A stretch of DNA of 64,000 nt from Chamaecyparis obtusa (taxonomy: Eukaryota > Streptophyta > Pinopsida > Cupressales > Cupressaceae): positions 1,262,001 through 1,326,000 of the forward strand of contig BSBK01006347.1 of assembly GCA_027943335.1 (NCBI GenBank). Direction: 5' to 3'. Below, piece by piece: positions 13,082 to 25,038 of this stretch. The stretch's first letter is position 1; the number at the start of each line of letters is the position of its first letter. The translations under genes were made by a program, and so were the position numbers. Below the pieces are notes generated by a model. The model was given only the letters and a program-made list of their open reading frames with translations. It did not search any database and was not told where the DNA came from.

Positions 13082-14138
13082 TGTGATGACCCTTTTTATC
13101 CCTAGACCAAAATTATGTCAATTAGGCGTAAATTAGGGAATCATCGAATAACTAGTAAAGTATAACCATCACTATCATTAACGTTTAGAGGAAACTATTG
13201 CTTGATAAGCTAATGAACGTAGTTATTAGAAAGATCTCTTCATATAGGGCATAGGAATCTTTCTCTCTCCCCTGCCACAATCATCATAAGATGGAAGACT
13301 TATAGTGCCAAAGGGCACGTGAAACAGACTACAAGCGATTCCCTAGAGGATTCCGTCATGTGCCTAAAATTACTCCGCCTCTCCCTCCACAAACTCCCTA
13401 CCTTAAGATGTCATAATGTGGACGAGAAATAGATCCCTATGTACTATAATTAGAGTAACTAGATTATATTCTTAAATCATTATTATTTCCATATATTTAT
13501 ACATCAATATATATCATTTAAGATTCATATATCTATATATTCCCTTGTAATGTTTCAATTGGTAGTTTACTACATTTGCCCTAGAATTCACAATTAAGAT
13601 TGCAATCGAAAATATCAATCCCTAATGATTAGTATATGGCATTTTGCATCTAAATCCAACAATCTCGCATATATATGATTCTGATAGATATATATAGAAA
13701 GATTAGATCAGATCCTTTTGGATATATTAGATCCTTTAGAAATGTATTATTTTTATATTCTAAATATATATCTCGTATATATGGTTCATATTATTCTATG
13801 ATAAATTTATAAATAAATATTTATATTCCAAATAGATATGCTTATAAATAAATATTAATTCAGAAGAATCTTTACATTTTAAATATTCTATTATTTGAAT
13901 AGTTTATATATATATGATTCGATATTATTAAATGTATTTAAATATAATACATATATAATAATCTGTGTATATATATCTAATCGAACATTACTTATATATA
14001 AAGATACTCTATGTATGATTTCTTATTCAGTAAATCGATATCTCCTACAATTGATGTTGACCCACCACATCAAATATATTTATAAAACATATACATATAT
14101 ATGATATATATATATACTCTTAATTTCAGATTTACCTA

Positions 14139-14180
<42 letters not shown>

Positions 14181-14726
14181 CTTATATCTTGTCCATAATT
14201 TATAGCGAATGAGGGTTCCCAATATATAATGCATGGTACATGAGCCCTAAACGTACCTTATACTATGTATGCAGGGTACCGCTACGTATCGTGCGGTTGA
14301 ACCATTACCTTGCCTTTATTCAACGCTCAATCTGCAGTTTGTATTGTTTCATCCTTTCACTGCGTTGTATGTATTTTTTTTGGGGGGGGTTATGTCCTTT
14401 TCTAACATGGCTAATCGGTACTTATAAGTACTGACTACGGACCCCAAATGGTATGTTAGCCACTTAAACCATTTGGTAAACTTGAATATATCCGCTATTT
14501 ATCGATAATAACAATACTTATTATTTTATATTTGTTTAATGATAATTATTAATTGATTAGTTATTGTTATTATATTGATCAGGTATATATTGATTAATAA
14601 TATTATCATATTATTTACGTACTTTTAATATTATAATCATCGATTATTAATATTGTATTTATTAATTAGTTACTATATTAATTAGTAATATATTTGTATG
14701 TTATACACTAATTAGGGGTTGTGACA
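13082..14726. mobile_element. Solo LTR (~1.65 kb) with TTCTC target duplication
   Basis: Begins TGTGATGACCC and ends GGGGTTGTGACA, an inverted TGT(G/C)A(T/C)(G/A)ACCC pair typical of gypsy LTRs. It is bracketed by perfect TTCTC repeats at 13077-13081 and 14727-14731. No internal domain follows either end. The interior, especially 13440-14200 and 14480-14700, is extremely AT-rich with many TATA blocks. Orientation is uncertain because both termini look alike. Confidence 0.8.
14139..14178. repeat. (GT)5(AT)15 microsatellite
   Basis: Five GT repeats followed without interruption by fifteen AT repeats, inside the AT-rich solo LTR. Confidence 0.95.
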
Positions 14727-14731
14727 TTCTC

Positions 14732-15252
14732 TTAACTGTGTCGTCAGGTCACTGAATGAAATCACTTAACACTTAGACATTATGAGACTCAACAAACAAG
14801 AGGAAATTAAAAAAGACCATGTGCTAGAAAAGGGACTTAAGTGCCATGGAAAAGTAACACAAAAATACACCAAGGGTAGGGTTTTTTGGGATAAGCAAAG
14901 TGAATTTGTGAAACCCTAAGGAAAACAAAGACCTAGCCATTTAAATTAAAATAAGTTTTACTATATCTCGAAGGTATGGAAAACTTGGCAAATAGATATT
15001 ATGAATGGTGGCTCTCAAATGAACCTTAAAGAAATACCCTTGCACGGTGCACCATAGAATGGAAGATTCAAATGATAATGCAAAGTAGATCTAAGATGAG
15101 ATGCAAGATCTAAGCTAAAATGATATGCAAGAATGCAAGAAATGTAGATCTAAACTAGATGGATTAAGATAGATACAAGAAATAAAATGAAGGTGATGAT
15201 GCAATGCTCCAATATGAAAGATATAAGAATGCAATAGCACCAAGATGCCAAG
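14732..15252. other. Unclassified sequence interrupted by the Athila-like element
   Basis: The first ~60 bp look like a last minisatellite unit. The rest has repeated GATGCAAGATCTAAG-like words and no credible ORF. Its right end (…GCACCAAGATGCCAAG) joins 36400 (CCAAGACTGCAAGACTC…) once the Athila-like element is removed, so it and 36400-37288 were one sequence. Confidence 0.5.
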
Positions 15253-16562
15253 TGATAAGGCATATTTATGCCATCTTTTAGAAACCCTAGGATATTTTTT
15301 GAAGTTCTTATTGTTTTTTGACATTGCACTTTCCTACAGACCTATATACTCTTTTTATATTATTATGTGGCATGCTGCCACTAAGACATCCATTCTGGTT
15401 TAAGCTTTAAAACATGCAAACTTGGATATTAATGTTATATTACTTATGATATATCTATGGTTATGTTCTTATGAGTAGTTAGTTGTTTAAATATGAATGA
15501 ATGCGTACGTGTTTTGGTAAACCATTACCTTGGATGTCTTGATTCTAAAATTTAAGTGTAGATAATATTTAGCGAGTGACGGATTGACCCAGGTGAATGC
15601 ACCTTTGTGTTGTATACCTCGACCCGGTCCTACCGAAGACTCAATCAGTGGAGATGTTAATGCAAATCTAGTGATGGTTTCAGGATGATCAAGGTGGCAG
15701 TAGCTGAACATAGACTAAGTTGAAGAGTTATGAATTTCCTAAAGAAAATCTACAAAGAAATGGGAAGCTAGATCTAGTCTTCCTATATTGAGATAATTCT
15801 TTCCTTCTTTCTGGATATATTCGGTTTCATGCTTTCTAGTTTCCTATTTTATAGCTTCTAGTTTTGTAATAATGACTTTGCCTATTCTCTAGCATGAGTA
15901 GTTAGTTGTTAAATATTTTTCTTTAAATAAAGCCACACTCCTACATGATAAGGAGGGCATTATAATTTATTGGATTTATAGTTTCATTGTGTTATTTTTC
16001 CAGCTTTCAAGAATCTTTCTACTATGCTTTTCAATCAATGATGAATGAAGTGTTGAGATTTAGTTCTATGTAATTGAGTTCTAGATACTCATCTAATGGG
16101 GACCACTTGGTGAGGAATCTACCTTAGTTAGAATCATTTCATGTAGTTTCATTTCCTGCATCTTTTTATTTCAATTATGGTGTTGAACTGTTCCTACAAC
16201 CAAAGTCACGGGATACATGAAACATGGTAGTTTAGTTTGCAAGTCTTTGTGTTCCTTTAGCATCTTTACTTCTGCATTCTCCATCACATCATTTACTTCC
16301 TCCAATTTTATATTAAGCTTTCATTTCAAATATTTTTTTCCTACAGCCATAGAATAGTTTCCTTTCAGCATTTGTTTCTTGCAGAAACTATAGGAAAGTG
16401 TGGTCTGAGTCAGACTTTAGTGCATGTATTTTGCTGGCCCATTTCAAGTAACACGTCCCGAGGTTGATAAATTAAATGATTTTTTATGAGGAGAATAGCT
16501 TCTCGAAAGGATGTCCAATTCCTAAGTTCTGGTGAAAGCCAATCCTTTATAAGAGCCAATCA
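15253..16562 (+). repeat. 5' LTR of Athila-like element (1310 bp)
   Basis: Starts TGATAAGGCATATTTATG, ends AATCA five bases before the primer site. Collinear with 35086-36399 throughout, with scattered substitutions and small indels. Short ORFs inside it (such as 15487-15711 minus) are not genes. Confidence 0.9.
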
Positions 16563-16566
16563 TTTT

Positions 16567-16584
16567 TGGTACCATTGTCGAGGA
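16567..16584 (+). other. Primer binding site, tRNA-Asp type (decayed)
   Basis: TGGTACCATTGTCGAGGA lines up with TGGCGCCGTTGCCGGGGA, the complement of a plant tRNA-Asp 3' end. All five mismatches are transitions (C to T or G to A), as expected from methylated-cytosine decay. It lies four bases after the LTR end. Confidence 0.8.
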
Positions 16585-16710
16585 AAGTGTCAAACCGAGT
16601 TCTAACTTTTCCATTCCTATAAATTGCCTTTGTTTATGCTTTCATTTCTTTCTTTGATTAGACTATACTTTGAGATTTATCACAAACCCACACAATTCAA
16701 CACTAATTGC

Positions 16711-18369
16711 ATGTGTAGAAGAAGAAGAGATGCTCTAGGACAGTACTTGCCAAACCAACCCAGCAATCATCTCGATGAAATCTTTGTGCCACTAGAAGAA
16801 GACTAGTTCATTGACACCATTATAGACCTTCTGAATACCACATCATCATCTACATCCTCTAATAGTGAAATCATATGTTACTTTCCCCCTGAAGAACCAT
16901 TTGACCTAAATCCATTTGTTGAAGCCTTGGCCAATCTAAGATTTCAATAACCTGATCCTCCAAGAGAAGAAAATCCATTGGCTTTAGCTATCTATTGGCC
17001 CCAGGTTCAATCTTGAAATCCTCCAAGGATGGAAATTCTAACTACATTTCCATTTCCTATTTATGACTAGTGAGATAACAATAACCTCAAGAATATACCC
17101 TCCTTTACTCTTCCCAGATTATATGGTCTTGTGACAGAGGACCCAAATACCTTTCTCTTTGATTTTGATAACCTCTGTAGCAGTTATGACTACACCATAG
17201 AATCCCATAGACTTAAAATTTTACCTGTAACTCTTAAAGAGTCTACCTTGTGATGGTTTATGGGCTTAGGATAGGATGTTGTACATAATTGGGATGAAAT
17301 AAAGAGTTCTTTCTTGCTCAAGTATAAGGAGTATTGCAGAGGAAATGATGTGTGAGGAGATATTATTTTTAAGATGACACAAAAGGAGGATGAGAGCCTT
17401 GAATATTATGTGTCCATATTCTTGTTCAACCTATAGAAGAACATTCAGCACAAGCTTAATGATGAATCCCATAAACTGCTATTCCTAAGGGGCATTAATG
17501 ATGGCTAGATAGAATCCCTAAACCTGATGGCAGGAGGCAATATCAACCAATCTACATGGGATAATATTAAGAAGATATGCCTCAAATATTCCAGAGATAC
17601 TGTTAAAAAGGGGTGAGGATATAGGTCTACTTTGGGAAAGAAAAATGGTGACGGAGCTTCTCGGGTAGAGATAACTCATCTCTTGACTGATTTTAAGCAG
17701 GACATCATTAATAACATGGTGATGTAGCTAGACACTATGTAGATGAAAAAGAAACATGAAGAGGTCAAAGCTATTTTGGTTGAATTATGTCCCCATTTCT
17801 AATAGAATAAGAGAGATTGTTGGTGCAAGTTGGTTGCTAATATGGAGACTACTCAACCTTTCCACTGATTTCAAGATAATGGAAGGACATGATGAGCAAG
17901 TATTATTCATTGCACAATGAAGACCATGGGCACAAACACAAGGTATGCCTTAGGACCCTCTTGTATTTAATGGTCCATTTTACAATAATCAATGGAAACC
18001 TCCTATGAATTATCAATCTCCTCCTTGTAAAAATCCTCAACATCAGTGGCCAAATTACCCTAATCCTCGGTGGAAAAATACTCAAGGGAATTGGCGACAA
18101 ACCCAAGGTGATGGAAACCACCATAGGGTAATTGGCAGCAGAATCAACAATGGTGAGGAAGTCAACAATGGCCAAACTAGCCACAAGGATTCCTGTAGCT
18201 GCCTCCTCAGCCTCCAAAACAATAGGAACTTATGTCACCTTCTATAGCCACTACTCAAAAAAATGTCTATGTCACTGATCCAACTCCATAGCCTACCTAT
18301 GCTATTATAATTGATGATATATAATTACGATCTGGCACTACTCTACCTCCTCCTAATCCTCCTATTATC
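16711..18369 (+). pseudogene. gag: gag of Athila-like element
   Basis: Capsid polyprotein that would package element RNA in cytoplasmic particles. I take the ATG at 16711 (MCRRRRDALGQYLPNQP), in frame with the capsid domain. The core is the plant gypsy Retrotrans_gag pattern: LPRLYGLVTEDPNTFLFDFD near 17110, a W-F-M-G-L motif at 17254, then EDESLEYYV, LFLRGINDG and a basic segment to about 17620. The frame stays constant from 16711 to about 17400 but is broken by many stops (for example TGA at 17251, where CGA is likely ancestral). After about 17900 a proline/glutamine/asparagine-rich linker continues in another frame. A zinc knuckle is not convincing. Non-functional. Confidence 0.85.
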
Positions 18370-19090
18370 ATGGAAGTTTCCTCAAAGGGGCCCAATCCTC
18401 TAACAGAGCCATTTGCCACTCCAGTAAGCCCAACTATAATACCAAGTAAAGTCCAACAAGATACTCCTCCATTTTTGCAAAGGTTTCAACATGAAAATCT
18501 AAAGCCTACTAAAGATGTAGCCTTCGATATCCTTGACCGGCTTAAGAACATTAGTGTTCAAATCCCCTATTCCACACAATCAAGGATGTCCCAACATATG
18601 GAAAGGCTATCAAAGAATCTTGTTTTAGGAAGCCTAGTCAAAAGAGAAAATATCCTAAGATTATTCATGTCTTGGGGAAACTTGAAGATATCATGCTCGA
18701 AAAATAATTGTTCTAAAATATTCTGACCTTGGCAGCCTAGTTGTTGAGGTTACTATTAATGGGATAACCATTAAAAATACTTTGATAGGTTTAGGAGCTT
18801 CTATAAATGTTATGACCAAAGATATCATGCAACAACTTAGCATCACCAACCTAAGGACCACACCCACTGGCCTACAGCTTACAGATGGTTCCACGGTAAA
18901 ACTTTATGGGATGGTAGAAGATATAGTTGTAAATCTGGAATTCTGGTCATATCCTATTGACTTTATGATACTTTCACCAAAAGCCACATTGGGTTGGTAC
19001 CCAGTCATTCTTGGATGGCCCTAGTTATCCACTACTAATGCATATATAGGTTGTCGTTCAGGATATATGACCATCTCTAATGGTTAGCAT
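18370..19090 (+). pseudogene. pol: aspartic protease domain of Athila-like element
   Basis: Retropepsin region that would process the polyprotein. After a spacer (FDILDRLKNISVQIP; then KDVPTYGKAIKES in a shifted frame) comes the protease: VEVTINGITIKNTLIGLGAS, then LQLTDGSTVKLYGMVEDIV and a flap/C-terminal stretch ending in ILGWP and GYMTISNG. The active-site Asp codon has become Gly (GGT at 18788-18790; L-I-G-L-G-A-S where D is expected), so the enzyme would be dead even without the frameshifts near 18590 and 18710 and the stops near 19021. Confidence 0.85.
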
Positions 19091-19399
19091 CCCAATATAT
19101 TAGCCTTATATCTACCTACCTAGCCACAAATGGAATTGGCTTCACCAATTTGGCCAGATATAGGAGAAGAAGTTGAGGTAGTTAATTCAGTAGCACAGTT
19201 AATGATGTTAAAAAGGGACCCTTTCCTATAGCTTCAAGAACAAGACACAGTGATCACAAACATTCTACAAAATCAATATAGATTGAGTTCATATCCCATA
19301 GAGTTTTTATCTTCTCATCACTTCTTTGTACAACCATTGTATCTTGATTACAAATTGTCTCCATCTCCTATAGCCAAACAACTCTACCACCAATTACTT

Positions 19400-20430
19400 C
19401 CTCATGAGATCTAAGTACCCTCATTAATAGATGCTTCTATGGTGGACTTAGCCAAACATTTAGAATTATCTCCTGGACATTCTTTGAATATTAATAGTCA
19501 GCTTACCCCTCAATAGAAAACTTCTTTGACCAAACTATTGAAAGACCATACCGCAACTTTTTCCTGGGATTATGCAGACATGAAAGGCTTGGACCCCAAA
19601 TTGTGCACTCATAGGATATACTTGAAAGAAGACAAACCCCCTATTAGGGAACTCCAAATGTGTGTCAATCCTACATTAAGAGAGATAGTCAAGACCAAGT
19701 TACAAAAATAACTTAATGTTAGTTTTATATATCCTATCTCAGATAGCCAGTGGGTATCCCGATTATTTATAGTCCCCAAAAAGGAGGAAAGTGGAAGGTA
19801 TGTGTTGAATATAGATAACTCAATAATACAACCAAAAAGGATCACTTCCCTCTACTATTCATTGAACAATTCTTAGAATCCTTAGCAGGCAAGAATTATC
19901 TCTTTTCTAGATGGGTATAATACATACAACCAAATCAGGATTTTTCCTGCAAACCAAGAAAAGACCACATTCACCATCCCATGGGGAACATTTTCCTACT
20001 CATTCTTACCCTTTGGCCTTTTTAATTCTCTAGAAACCTTTCAAATGGAAGTCATCATTATTTTTTTTGATATCTCACATGATTGCATGGAGATCTATAT
20101 GGATGACTTTACTATGTATGGGGAAACCTATGAGGAAGATCTAACAAACATGTGAAAATTTCTTACAAGGTGTGAAGAACACAATTTGTCCCTAAATAGA
20201 AAAAAGCATTTCATGATGATGCAAGAGGGGATCGTGTTGGGGCATTACATCTCTAATGTTGGCATCCAGGTAGATCCTACTAAGATAGAAATCATTATGA
20301 ATCTTCCCACACCAATAAAACAAAAGGATGTCTAAAGTTTCTTAGGACATATTGGTTACTACATAAGGTTTATTAAAAACTTTTGTAAAATGGAAAGCCC
20401 CATGTATTCATTACTCACAAAGAATTCTGA
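19400..20430 (+). pseudogene. pol: reverse transcriptase domain of Athila-like element
   Basis: RNA-directed DNA polymerase remnant. Recognisable blocks in order: FSWDYADMKGLDPKLCTHRI at about 19560; FIYPISDSQWVS and VPKK (19722-19785); DHFPLLFIEQFLESLAGK in a shifted frame (about 19840-19890); TTFTIPWGTF and LPFG near 19965-20025; and the catalytic YMDDF box with its codons at 20096-20110. The block after it (VLGHYISN..I.VDPTKIE, then FLGHIGYYIRFI) is the thumb/connection typical of Ty3 RTs. Stops and at least three frame changes interrupt it. Confidence 0.9.
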
Positions 20431-20514
20431 ATTTGTATGGACATCAACTTGTAATGAGGATTTCCTATAGCTAAAGTTTGTTCTTACTCAAGCTCTCATT
20501 CTAAGGTGTCCCAA

Positions 20515-20900
20515 CTAGGAATTATCATTCCATATTCATATTGATGCTTCGGATCATGTTGTGGGAGATTTTTTGGGGTAGAAAGAAGGTACTATTGAAT
20601 ATTCCATCTACTTTATCAAAAAACAATTGTAGGGACCTGAGCTCAACTACACAATCACTGTGAAGGAACTCCTAGTTGTCATCTATGCTCTCAACAAGCT
20701 CACTCACTACATTACTGGTTAGAAAATATTTATGCACATTGACCATGCATCCATAAAATATTTGGTTAAAAAATGTGCTATCACAGAGAGGTTAGCCAGA
20801 TGGCTTTTTCTACTACAAGAATTTGACATCACAATAGAGGATAAACTAGGCAAATCCAATGTAGTAGTTGATTTCTTGTCACAGTTGCAACATATAGATG
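20515..20900 (+). pseudogene. pol: RNase H domain of Athila-like element
   Basis: Encodes the RNA-degrading domain that follows Ty3/gypsy RT. Visible: IDASDHVVGDFLG (first acidic residue) near 20540, GPELNYTITVKELLVVIYAL (second acidic residue, the E in KE), FMHIDHASIKYL at about 20732, and RWLFLLQEFDITIEDKLGKS ending in VVDFLSQL (last acidic residue). Several stops are present, including TAG where a Gln is usual after FLG. Confidence 0.9.
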
Positions 20901-21019
20901 ATTCACAAGTTATTGATGATAGCTTCCCTGAGGATCACCTATTTTCCATTTTGGCCAATACCCCCTGGTATGCTAACATTTCCAACTACTTAGTCTCTCA
21001 GCGGGTACCTCCACACTTC

Positions 21020-22135
21020 TCACCAAAATAGAAAAGGCTTTTCATAGAAAAAACCTTCAATTTCTCTTGGATTTCCAATTGTCTATTCTATACTGGACCT
21101 CATCAGATAATGAGGAGATGTGTGAGAGAAGATGAAACCTATGACATCTTACATGTCTTCCATGATGAATCCTATGGAGGACATTTTGCAGCCAAACAAA
21201 TAGCAATGAAGATTCTAACGACTAGTTACTATTGGCCAACATTGCATAAGGATGCCATCAACTATACAATGAAGTGTGATAGATGCCAATGGATGGGTAG
21301 GCCAACAAAGTCAAATGAAATGCTTCTCTTTCCTTCAAGTGGTAGTTACTCCATTTGATAAATAGGGATTGGATTTCATAGGACCCATCAATCCACCATC
21401 CAATGACAACTCATGTATCCTAGGTTTTATAGATTATGTGACGAAGTGGGTAGAAGTCTAGTCTATGAAACATTCCAGAGACAACAAAGTTGGTGAGTTC
21501 TTGTATGAGGATATTTTTACAAGGTATGTTGTACCACAAGAACTAGTCACGGATCAGGGTGCTCAGTTCACCTCAACTTTAATCATTGCCTTGATGAATG
21601 AATACAACATTCATCACAAAAACTCCACACCATATCATCCCAAGGTGAATGGTCAAGCAGAGATCACAAACAGGGAGATTGAGGTAATCTTGACTAAAAT
21701 AGTATAGATCTACAAGAAGGACTAGAGTAGTCAGTTGAAAGAAGTTATTTGGGCATACAAGACAATGTTGAAAACAACAACCGGATTCACACCTTTTGAG
21801 TTGGTGTATGGAAAGTCTTCTATGATGCCCATAGAATTTGAACATAACACATTATGTATGGCATTAAACTTAACTTAGATCTCCCTACAGCTCAACGCAA
21901 CAGGCTCTTGCACCTAAATAACCTAGATGAGATTAGAAAAGAAGCCCTACAACAAATAGAGATGGTACAGTTACAACAAAAGAAGTGACATAATTCACAC
22001 ATTCAAAATAGATGGTTTGTTCCCAGTGATTGGGCTCTCCTTTATGATTCACAGTTTCAAGAAACTCAAGGTAAGCTCACTATACAATGGCTTGGTCCCT
22101 ATGAGATAGAAAAAGCTTTTTCTAATGGTGTAGTT
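21020..22135 (+). pseudogene. pol: integrase of Athila-like element (split by nested insertion)
   Basis: Would insert the cDNA into chromosomes. The zinc-binding H/H half (HVFHDESYGGHFA) is near 21150 and the C/C half (MKCDRCQWMG) near 21275. The catalytic core follows: GLDFIGP (first D) at about 21369, VTDQGAQFTS (second D) at about 21550 and GQAEITNREIE (E) at about 21654. YKTMLKTTTGFTPFELVYG and a C-terminal LTIQWLGPYEIEKAFSNGVV follow. The reading frame shifts between the zinc finger and the core. The nested element interrupts it at 22135; the tail resumes at 25044 and ends with a stop at 25290-25292. Confidence 0.9.
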
Positions 22136-22554
22136 TGTTAGAGTAAAGTATTAATTTAATTGTGTTAATTAAATTAACTTTACTCCCTTCTTAAGATGTC
22201 ACCTTTTTTTTCTTTAGTTTTTTATATTTAAACCTCTCTTGCATTGGTAGTGTTATATTTAAAACACTCATGTATTAGTTGTTTTAAGTATAAACTTGCA
22301 TGCATTAGTCATGTAACAATTAAACTAATTATTACATGCACTTCTTCTTTTTAGGGTTTTCCTTTCAAGGCTTTTGATCTCCTTTATAAGGTTGATCCAT
22401 TATATATTTTATTCATTCATTTATTTGAGGATATTTTATTCTTCATATTTTTTAGTCAAACTCTTTCCCTCTTCTTGTCTCTACCTCATTGTAACAGGTT
22501 TTTGTATGCAAGCGATCTTTGAGTTTTATGGATTTGTATTGCTCAAATCCTACA
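22136..22554 (+). repeat. 5' LTR of nested element (419 bp)
   Basis: TGTTAGAGTAAAG to CAAATCCTACA; the same length and ends as 24620-25038. Confidence 0.93.
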
Positions 22555-22566
22555 TGGTATCAGAGT
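22555..22566 (+). other. Primer binding site of nested element
   Basis: TGGTATCAGAGT abuts the LTR, one base from the standard initiator-Met complement TGGTATCAGAGC. Confidence 0.88.
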
Positions 22567-24606
22567 GTAATCTACTACAACTTGTTCGCATTTGAAGGAA
22601 TCAGAGATAAGAAAATCATATGTTTCAGATTAGGACTTTTTCAGTTATTTTTTATTGAAATTAGGGGGTCTCTCAATTTTTTGGTGCACTTTGAGCTCAA
22701 ACGAACCTCATCATTGAGCTCGCAGCACCCAAAAACCCCTATTTTGATATAAAATATGTCTAATTTGGACAACTTTGCATTTTGGGGTATTTTTTGGTAC
22801 CAAACAGCTTGGCATGTTTCTCGAGGTGAAATTTGTACATCCTTGCATGCAAATCAAGGCAAAAAAATATTTTTTGGCATGCAAAACAAGGCAAAAAAAT
22901 TATCTTTTGGTATGCAAATCAAGACCCAAAATGGCATGCAAATTGAGGTAAAAAATTATTTACCCTAGCACGAATCTTGAGACGCGCATTCGATTTTGCC
23001 AAAAAAAACAATTTTTTTTTAAAAAAAAATTTTGCTGTCAAATTTAAGCCAGGCAAATGAAGTTTTAGCTCCTAGTCATATGGCAACCAAGGGCCCAAAA
23101 TTTTAGCCCTAGGGCCCTTGTATGCTGCAATGGCCATTTGGCTTTCAATTTTAAGCCCGTGAAGTGCTAACGTCAGTACATCTAGACACCATTTTGGGCC
23201 CTCCGGAGCATCATTTAGTATTTTGCTCATAACTTGAGCACACGGTGTCGAAATCAAGCAAATCAGATATCATCGGAAAGCTGGTTCCGAGCTCTAATCA
23301 GATCTAAAGGTTTGAATTTCTATTTTTTCTTTTTTGATGGTATTTTTTTTTGTCAAAGCTAGATATTCAGTTTTGCACTCTGGGAGCTCTATCTTGCACA
23401 TTTGGACTCCGTTTTTGGAAAACAATATATTGTTGGAAATCTTATTCTAAGAGATTTCTAGTGCTGTGAGTTATTTTTCTAACATCTACTCCAGGTACAT
23501 CTTATTCATATTTTTGCATTTTTGCAATATGGTGGATATCTTGGATGTTTCAGGTCCTGGGATATTTTCCTTTTGAGGATGGCTTGTCTTAGGTTGTTCT
23601 TTTGTTTCAGCAGCCTTCGCTCTTCTTTGAGCAGTGTATACTTCACTTTTGTAGCATTATTTTATGCACATGCATTGATATAAAGTGTCATTCTATTGCA
23701 TGTTTGGAATCTTGAACATGTTTGTGCTATTTGTATTTGCACTCCATTATAAAGTGCCATGGGGGGTTTTATGTTTGCACTTGTTTTCCATCTACTTTTT
23801 TCAAGTGAGTGTTCCTTCCATGACATTAGCCTCAGGGTATCTTTATTTGTGTTTGTACTTTCACTACACCTTCAAGGTTCTTGGTTCTTCATGATGTAGT
23901 TCTTATTGGCACTATTTTCAGTGTACCTATCACCTCTCCTTTGTCAGCATTATGGGGGGTTTCTACTGATCATTCTTCTTCTTCCTTGGTTTGATAGTGT
24001 GAGCTATGTATTCAGTATTTGTTTCTATGTACTAGGCAGATGCAGTGGCTGGGTACCTATTCATTTCGATGAGATGGATCCTTTACCATATAGACACTCT
24101 TTCTTTCCTATTTTTAGAGGCACTCTTCCATCTTTCATTGATCAAATCTTCAGGCTTTGATGTTTTATACCATCTGTATCTTCGAGTTTAGTTGTTTTCC
24201 TTTTTTTGCCTCCTGATTCGAGTAGTGTCATTTGAGGGCACTCAAATAGATTTTAGTCTTCTCTACCTGGTCATATTGTATTTCAGTGGAGGATCTTTAG
24301 ATCAACAATTACTTCTTGACAGAGTTTGCATCTTCTTGCTTCAGTGATGTTCTACATGTTCATTCTTGTTCCTATTTTCTGGAACATTCCTAGTTTTGGA
24401 GGCTTCTTCAATCCTTCAAATTAGTCTTTGTCTCTTTTTGGAGTAGAGTTTTTCCCATGTGGTTTTGTCTATTTCTTTGCTTTATAGAGACTCTCTTTTG
24501 TACTTGGGTACCTGAACATGCCTTTTGTTGTCGGGACCCATTTTTTTCAGCATTGTAGTTTTCTTTTCTTTCTTCTTGCATTGTTTGTAGCTGCATTGTT
24601 GCTCAT
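22567..24606 (+). other. Non-coding internal region of nested element
   Basis: No frame shows retroviral motifs; ORFs such as 23685-23894 or 23906-24160 are hydrophobic chance frames in T-rich DNA. At 22846-22955 there are four imperfect repeats of a CATGCAAATCAAGGC-plus-A-run module. Confidence 0.75.
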
Positions 24607-24619
24607 CTTAAGAGGGGGG
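24607..24619 (+). other. Polypurine tract of nested element
   Basis: TTAAGAGGGGGG immediately precedes the 3' LTR start TGTTAGAG. Confidence 0.85.
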
Positions 24620-25038
24620 TGTTAGAGTAAAGTATTAATTTAATTATGTTGATTAAATTAACTTTACTCCCTTCTTAAGATGTCACCTTTTTGTTCTTTA
24701 GTTGTTTATATTTAAACCTCTCTTGCATTGGTAGTGTTATATTTAAAACACTCATGCATTAGTTGTTTTAAATATAAATTTGCATGCATTAGTCATGTAG
24801 TAATTAAACTAATTATTACATGCACTTCTACTTTTTAGGTTTTTCCTTTCAAGGATTTTGATCACCTTTATAAGGTTGATCCATTGTATATTTTATTCAT
24901 TCATTTATTTGAGGATATTTTCTTCTTCATATTTTTGAGTCAAACCCTTGCCATCTTCTTGTCTCTACCTCCTTGTAATAGGTCTTTGTATGTAGGTGAT
25001 CTTCGGGTTTTATGGATTTGTATTGCTCAAATCCTACA
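24620..25038 (+). repeat. 3' LTR of nested element (419 bp)
   Basis: Matches 22136-22554 end to end. Its last 35 bp (25004-25038) are also found at the start of each tandem unit at 27211, 29417 and 31623. Confidence 0.93.

Larger units (their letters stand above)
22136..25038 (+). mobile_element. Nested non-autonomous copia-like LTR element (2.9 kb)
   Basis: Two 419-bp LTRs (22136-22554, 24620-25038), an initiator-Met primer site directly after the first and a polypurine tract directly before the second, with a perfect TAGTT duplication at 22131-22135 and 25039-25043. The 2.07-kb interior has no gag or pol, so it must be mobilised in trans. I count about 27 mismatches and no indels between the LTRs (about 6%), so it is fairly old but younger than its Athila host. 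Intermediate in size between TRIM and LARD elements. Confidence 0.92.
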
